Of a stretch of DNA of 64,000 bases, positions 60,927 through 64,000 are shown in pieces. Made by a program: the position numbers and the translations under genes. How positions within the stretch are numbered: the first letter of the stretch is position 1; each line of letters opens with the position of its first letter. Below the pieces are notes generated by a model, which did not search any database, was not told the DNA's origin, and was given only the letters and a program-made list of their open reading frames with translations. Source of the DNA: Salinimicrobium sediminilitoris (GTDB taxonomy: Bacteria > Bacteroidota > Bacteroidia > Flavobacteriales > Flavobacteriaceae); contig NZ_JAIVCC010000002.1 of NCBI RefSeq assembly GCF_020866905.1, forward strand, positions 591,847 to 655,846, written 5' to 3'.

Positions 60927-61963
60927 TTGAATTTCAATTTTGCCAGCCTGTTCTTTCCCGCCGCGTATGCTACAGAGTCATTGAGAAACCTGATGGTGTA
61001 AAAACCCTCTGAAGAAAGTTCTTTCCAGTTCTCCCCTGCATCTCCTGAATAGGAGATCCCCGTGAAACCAACAGCGACAATTTCCTTTCCTTCCCCACCG
61101 GGAACATAGCGCACACTGCTCTTATAACCTGGATCTTTGCCTTCGGCAATGAGGTTCCAGGTTTTTCCGCCATCCGTAGTAACTGCTTTATTAGCCTTAT
61201 TTTCCCGGGGAGCAGTGTAATCACCTCCAATGATAATTCCCTGCTGTTCGTCAAAGAAATCCATAGAATACCCACCCTGAGTGTTTTCTCCCTGTACCAA
61301 AGGAGTTTCAAATACTTCCCAGGTTTTACCTCTATCGGGAGTAAAGAAGACTCTTGATCTTGCACCACCGGAAAGTATCCATGCCTTCTCCCCTTCCACG
61401 GCAATATTGGAATTACTGGCCGCAAAAGCGGCTTCTCCTTCGGCCGCTTCGGGAAGTTGTTCACAGGAAATTTTGCTCCAGCTCTTCCCGCCGTCACGGG
61501 TGATGATCACCGATAGGCAATTCTCCACAGGATCGCCCATTGCAATTCCTTCTTTATCATTCCAAAAGGTCATGGCGTCGTAAAACACCTTTTCCCCCTC
61601 CTCTTTATACACGAGTTCCATTTCACCACTATCGCCGGTTTTGTACAGCAAAGCAGGATTAGCCACACTTAACATAAAAAAATCTGTAGAAGTTCCTGCA
61701 ACAGCCCTAAATTCGGGATAAATAGAATCATATTGCTGCCGGCTTACCCGCACCTGGTCCTGCTGTGAATTATAAATGCCGTAAGCTCCGTTAGAACCTG
61801 CAAAAGCCAGGTCCTCCCCCATAATTTCGATGGCTCTTATGCTTATGGAATCTTCCAGGAGCACCTCAACTTCCACTTCAGAAAAAACCTTTCTTTCTAC
61901 CTGTTCAGGTTCAGATTTACATGCGGCAATGGCTAAAAAGAGTATAAAAAACAGACGCTTCAT
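60923..61963 (-). CDS. BNR/YCF48-like beta-propeller lipoprotein
   Basis: 346 residues. Lipobox LAIAAC (Cys15), then repeats with the Asp-box pattern SxDxGxTW: TRDGGKSWSKI, TPDRGKTWEVF, TTDGGKTWNLI and SGDAGENWKEL, forming a beta-propeller of the BNR/photosystem II assembly factor (YCF48) type. In Bacteroidota such proteins are annotated oxidoreductase or glycosyl hydrolase without proof. Function unknown; located at the outer envelope. Confidence 0.88.
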   Translation of the reverse strand: MKRLFFILFLAIAACKSEPEQVERKVFSEVEVEVLLEDSISIRAIEIMGEDLAFAGSNGAYGIYNSQQDQVRVSRQQYDSIYPEFRAVAGTSTDFFMLSVANPALLYKTGDSGEMELVYKEEGEKVFYDAMTFWNDKEGIAMGDPVENCLSVIITRDGGKSWSKISCEQLPEAAEGEAAFAASNSNIAVEGEKAWILSGGARSRVFFTPDRGKTWEVFETPLVQGENTQGGYSMDFFDEQQGIIIGGDYTAPRENKANKAVTTDGGKTWNLIAEGKDPGYKSSVRYVPGGEGKEIVAVGFTGISYSGDAGENWKELSSEGFYTIRFLNDSVAYAAGKNRLAKLKFK

Positions 61964-62012
61964 GAATAGAATTTTGCCTTCAAAGATAGATTTTTCCGAA
62001 GTTTAAAAAGCT

Positions 62013-62020
62013 TACCTTTG
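62013..62020 (+). promoter_or_regulatory. -7 element upstream of the RsmB-like gene
   Basis: TACCTTTG fits TAnnTTTG, 19 bp before the ATG; a T-run at 61991-61995 sits where the -33 element would be. Confidence 0.5.
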
Positions 62021-62039
62021 CGGCTTTAAATAAATTTTA

Positions 62040-63253
62040 TGCGCTTATACAGAAACCTGGTGTTTGCAACCGTGGATGCCCTGGGAGAAATATTTAATGA
62101 AGGAGAGTACGCCGATAAGGTGATCGCAAAAACCCTGAAACGTGATAAACGCTGGGGTTCCCGCGACCGCAGTTTTATAGCTGAAACCACTTATGACATT
62201 GTTCGCTGGAAACGCCTTTATGCTGAAATTGCCGAAGTAAAAGCTCCATATTCGAGAGAAAACCTTTTTCGCCTGTTCGCAGTTTGGGCTACCTTGAGAG
62301 GAATTGAAATTCCGTCTGACTGGAAACAGATCGGACCCGTGCCCACCCGCCGCATCAAAGGAAAATTTGATGAGTTGAGCCAGATTAGGAAATTCCGCGA
62401 ATCTGTACCCGACTGGCTGGATGAGCTAGGTGTAAAAGAACTGGGAGAAGAAGTATGGGAGAAGGAAATACACGCCCTCAACGAACAGGCACCAGTAATT
62501 CTTAGGACAAACACTCTTAAAACAACAAAAGAAAAGCTACAACAGGAGCTTCAAAAAGAGGGAATTGAAACCGAATTTTTAAAAGGTTATCCCGATGCTT
62601 TGCAGTTATTGGAACGTACAAATGTCTTTAAAACTGAAGCCTTTAAAAATGGCCTTTTTGAGGTACAGGATGCCTCTTCCCAACTTGTAGCCGAATTCCT
62701 TGAAGTCAAGCCGGGAATGAGAGTAGTAGATACCTGTGCCGGTGCCGGAGGTAAGTCCCTGCACCTTGCTGCCTTAATGGAAAATAAAGGCCAATTAATT
62801 GCCACAGATATATATGCAAACAAGCTAAAAGAGTTAAAACGCCGCGCACGTCGTGCGGGAGCTCACAATATTGAACCCCGCGCTATTGATTCCACCAAAG
62901 TGGTAAAAAAACTCTATAATACTGCAGATCGTGTCCTTATCGACGCTCCCTGTAGCGGATTAGGAGTTTTAAGTCGAAATCCCGATGCAAAATGGAAACT
63001 GCAGCCGGAATTTATCGAAACTATCAAACAAACTCAGGAAGAGATCCTGAAGCAGTATTCAAAAATGGTAAAAGACGGCGGGAAGATGGTTTACGCTACT
63101 TGCTCAATTTTACCTTCAGAAAATGAAGAGCAGGTGAAAAAATTTCTTTCTTCGGAAGAAGGGAAGAATTTTAGCCTTGCAAAAGAACAAAAGATCCTTT
63201 CCAGCGAAACCGGTTTTGACGGCTTCTACATGGCACTGCTCGAGAAAAAATAA
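62040..63253 (+). CDS. RsmB/NOP2-type RNA (cytosine-C5) methyltransferase
   Basis: 404 residues, start ATG at 62039-62041. Methylates a cytosine of rRNA with SAM. Motifs: SAM-binding VVDTCAGAGGKSLHLAALM (about 231-249), DAPCSGLGVLSRNPDAKW with the release Cys and YATCSILPSENEEQ with the nucleophile Cys. The N-terminal ~140 residues resemble the NusB-like/RsmB region only loosely. Whether the target is C967 (RsmB) or another site is not determined. Confidence 0.93.
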
Positions 63254-63582
63254 GGTTTGGGCTAAAGCCCTTTCAAGAAAATTCATTGCCTCCGGATAGA
63301 TCCGGAGGCAATTTTTATTTGGAAAATGCCTACTGTTCCAAAAAACCCTTGATTTCTGCGTCTCAAAACCTGTTACAACGTCATTCTGAATTTATTTCAG
63401 AATCCCTTCGACCTGAAATAGGATCTTAATAGAACCTGAAACAAGTTCAGGTTGATGGGAACACTTCTTTGAGACAGCTTCTTTATTCTATAATTAGTTT
63501 TGTTCTTGCCACTATTTCAAATCTTAAATTATGAAATAATGCCGCCTTTAGGCAGAGAATTAATTCAGGAGGACAAAAATGT
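63254..63582. other. Gene-free region with palindromic repeats
   Basis: Contains GGGCTAAAGCCC (63260-63271), the rsmB terminator (63285-63320), ATTCTGAA-tttat-TTCAGAAT (63383-63403) and AACCTGAA-acaag-TTCAGGTT (63433-63453). These are short interspersed hairpins common between flavobacterial genes. No ORF. Confidence 0.6.
63285..63320 (+). terminator. Terminator after the RsmB-like gene
   Basis: Perfect 13-bp stem ATTGCCTCCGGAT (63285-63297) / ATCCGGAGGCAAT (63300-63312) followed by TTTT. Confidence 0.9.
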
Positions 63583-64000
63583 ATGAATCACCACCGCCTA
63601 CAGGCGGAGGATAAGATCAGGCCGTTCCAGGGCTTTAGCCCAATTTAAATTGACAAAATAAGCAGTCTCGAAAATGCCTTTTTTTGATAGGTATATTTTT
63701 CCTGTCTTAAGTTTCAGAAAGAAATGAATTGCCTCCACCTTCAGGCGGAGGATAAGATCAAGCTGTTCAAGGGCTTTAGCCCAACTTTAAAATTGACAAA
63801 ATAAGCAGTCTCGAAAATGCCTTTTTTGAGAGGTATATTTTTTCCTGTCTTAAGTTTCAGAAAGAAATGAATTGCCTCCGTCTTCAGGCGGAGGATAAGA
63901 TCAGGCTGTTCAAGGACTTTAGCCCAACTTTAAAATTGACAAAATAAGCAGTCTCGAAAATGCCTTTTTTGAGAGGTATATTTTTTCCTGTCTTAAGCTT
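63583..64000 (+). repeat. Tandem array of 141-143-bp units, ~2.9 copies, open at the right edge
   Basis: Units begin ATGAAT at about 63583, 63724 and 63867. Each has, in order, a GC-rich hairpin (CCxCC...GGCGGAGG), the palindrome GGGCTTTAGCCC (or a one-base variant), AATTGACAAAATAAGCAGTC, a CTCGAAAATGCC-TTTTTTGAG hairpin, then GGTATATTTTT-CCTGTCTTAAG. The second and third copies are nearly identical; the first is more diverged. The last reads into the window edge. Confidence 0.9.

Noticed and set aside
63583..64000. CRISPR array
   Set aside because: Units are near-identical over their whole 141-143 bp, with no variable spacers and no cas genes.
1..64000. Defence island, prophage or integrated element
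   Set aside because: No integrase, phage, restriction, toxin-antitoxin or transposase gene is seen; gene content is ordinary core genome.

Overview
The window looks like a contiguous piece of chromosome from a marine-type member of the Flavobacteriaceae (Bacteroidota). I infer this from three things. First, gene families typical of that group are present: DUF4199, DUF4252, a DUF6495-like protein, class IV aminotransferase, type B L31, and a CarB that stops after about 950 residues. Second, there are promoters of the Bacteroidota form TTTG-N19-TAnnTTTG and Shine-Dalgarno sequences are largely absent. Third, lipoproteins and TonB-linked proteins are abundant. I see no rRNA, CRISPR array, prophage or complete insertion sequence. 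Nearly all of the window is housekeeping and envelope genes.

Layout. 1-6.9 kb: the 3' end of recQ, fmt, HU, yqgE, a class IV aminotransferase, a START-like protein, a tRNA-Met, a possibly nonsense-split small lipoprotein and an aldo/keto reductase. 6.9-14 kb: hemG, hisS, an FtsX/MacB-like permease, the rpsF-rpsR-rplI operon and a LytTR response regulator. 14-22 kb: priA, a chalcone-isomerase-like protein, yihY, nadC, rlmH, rdgB and a DbpA-type DEAD-box helicase. 22-28.5 kb: envelope proteins, a TrmH-type methylase, a sirtuin, purB, and an ECF sigma/anti-sigma operon with two DUF4252 exported proteins. 28.5-31.5 kb: two tandem S41 peptidase lipoproteins.

31.7-38.1 kb is a divergent vitamin B12 import locus. 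The minus arm encodes a TonB-dependent receptor and a YncE-like surface lipoprotein behind a cobalamin riboswitch. The plus arm encodes BtuF, BtuC and BtuD. Together these would move corrinoid from the surface (receptor plus surface lipoprotein) through the periplasm (BtuF) to the cytoplasm (BtuCD). The riboswitch is the most unusual object in the window: all conserved blocks can be found, but its P5 hairpin is split by a ~115-nt loop where ~7 nt is usual. BtuD also has no ATG, GTG or TTG where its start should be.

38-47 kb: rmuC, an acyl-CoA thioesterase coupled to an SBF-family transporter, two related secreted proteins (one preceded by a perfect 20-bp inverted repeat that ends one base before its start codon), DUF423, carB and rpmH. 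47-59 kb: TPR and thioredoxin-fold proteins, a lytic transglycosylase, a hydrolase, mtaB, a GlmU-like hexapeptide protein, rpmE, DUF4199, a GT2 glycosyltransferase, a phosphohexose mutase and an MsbA-like exporter. 59-61 kb: a second ECF sigma operon with a membrane anti-sigma candidate and a Spy-like periplasmic protein. 61-63.3 kb: a BNR-repeat lipoprotein and an RsmB/NOP2-type rRNA methylase. The last ~400 bases are a tandem array of 141-143-bp units built from three hairpin modules, running off the right edge; related hairpins occur in terminators elsewhere in the window.
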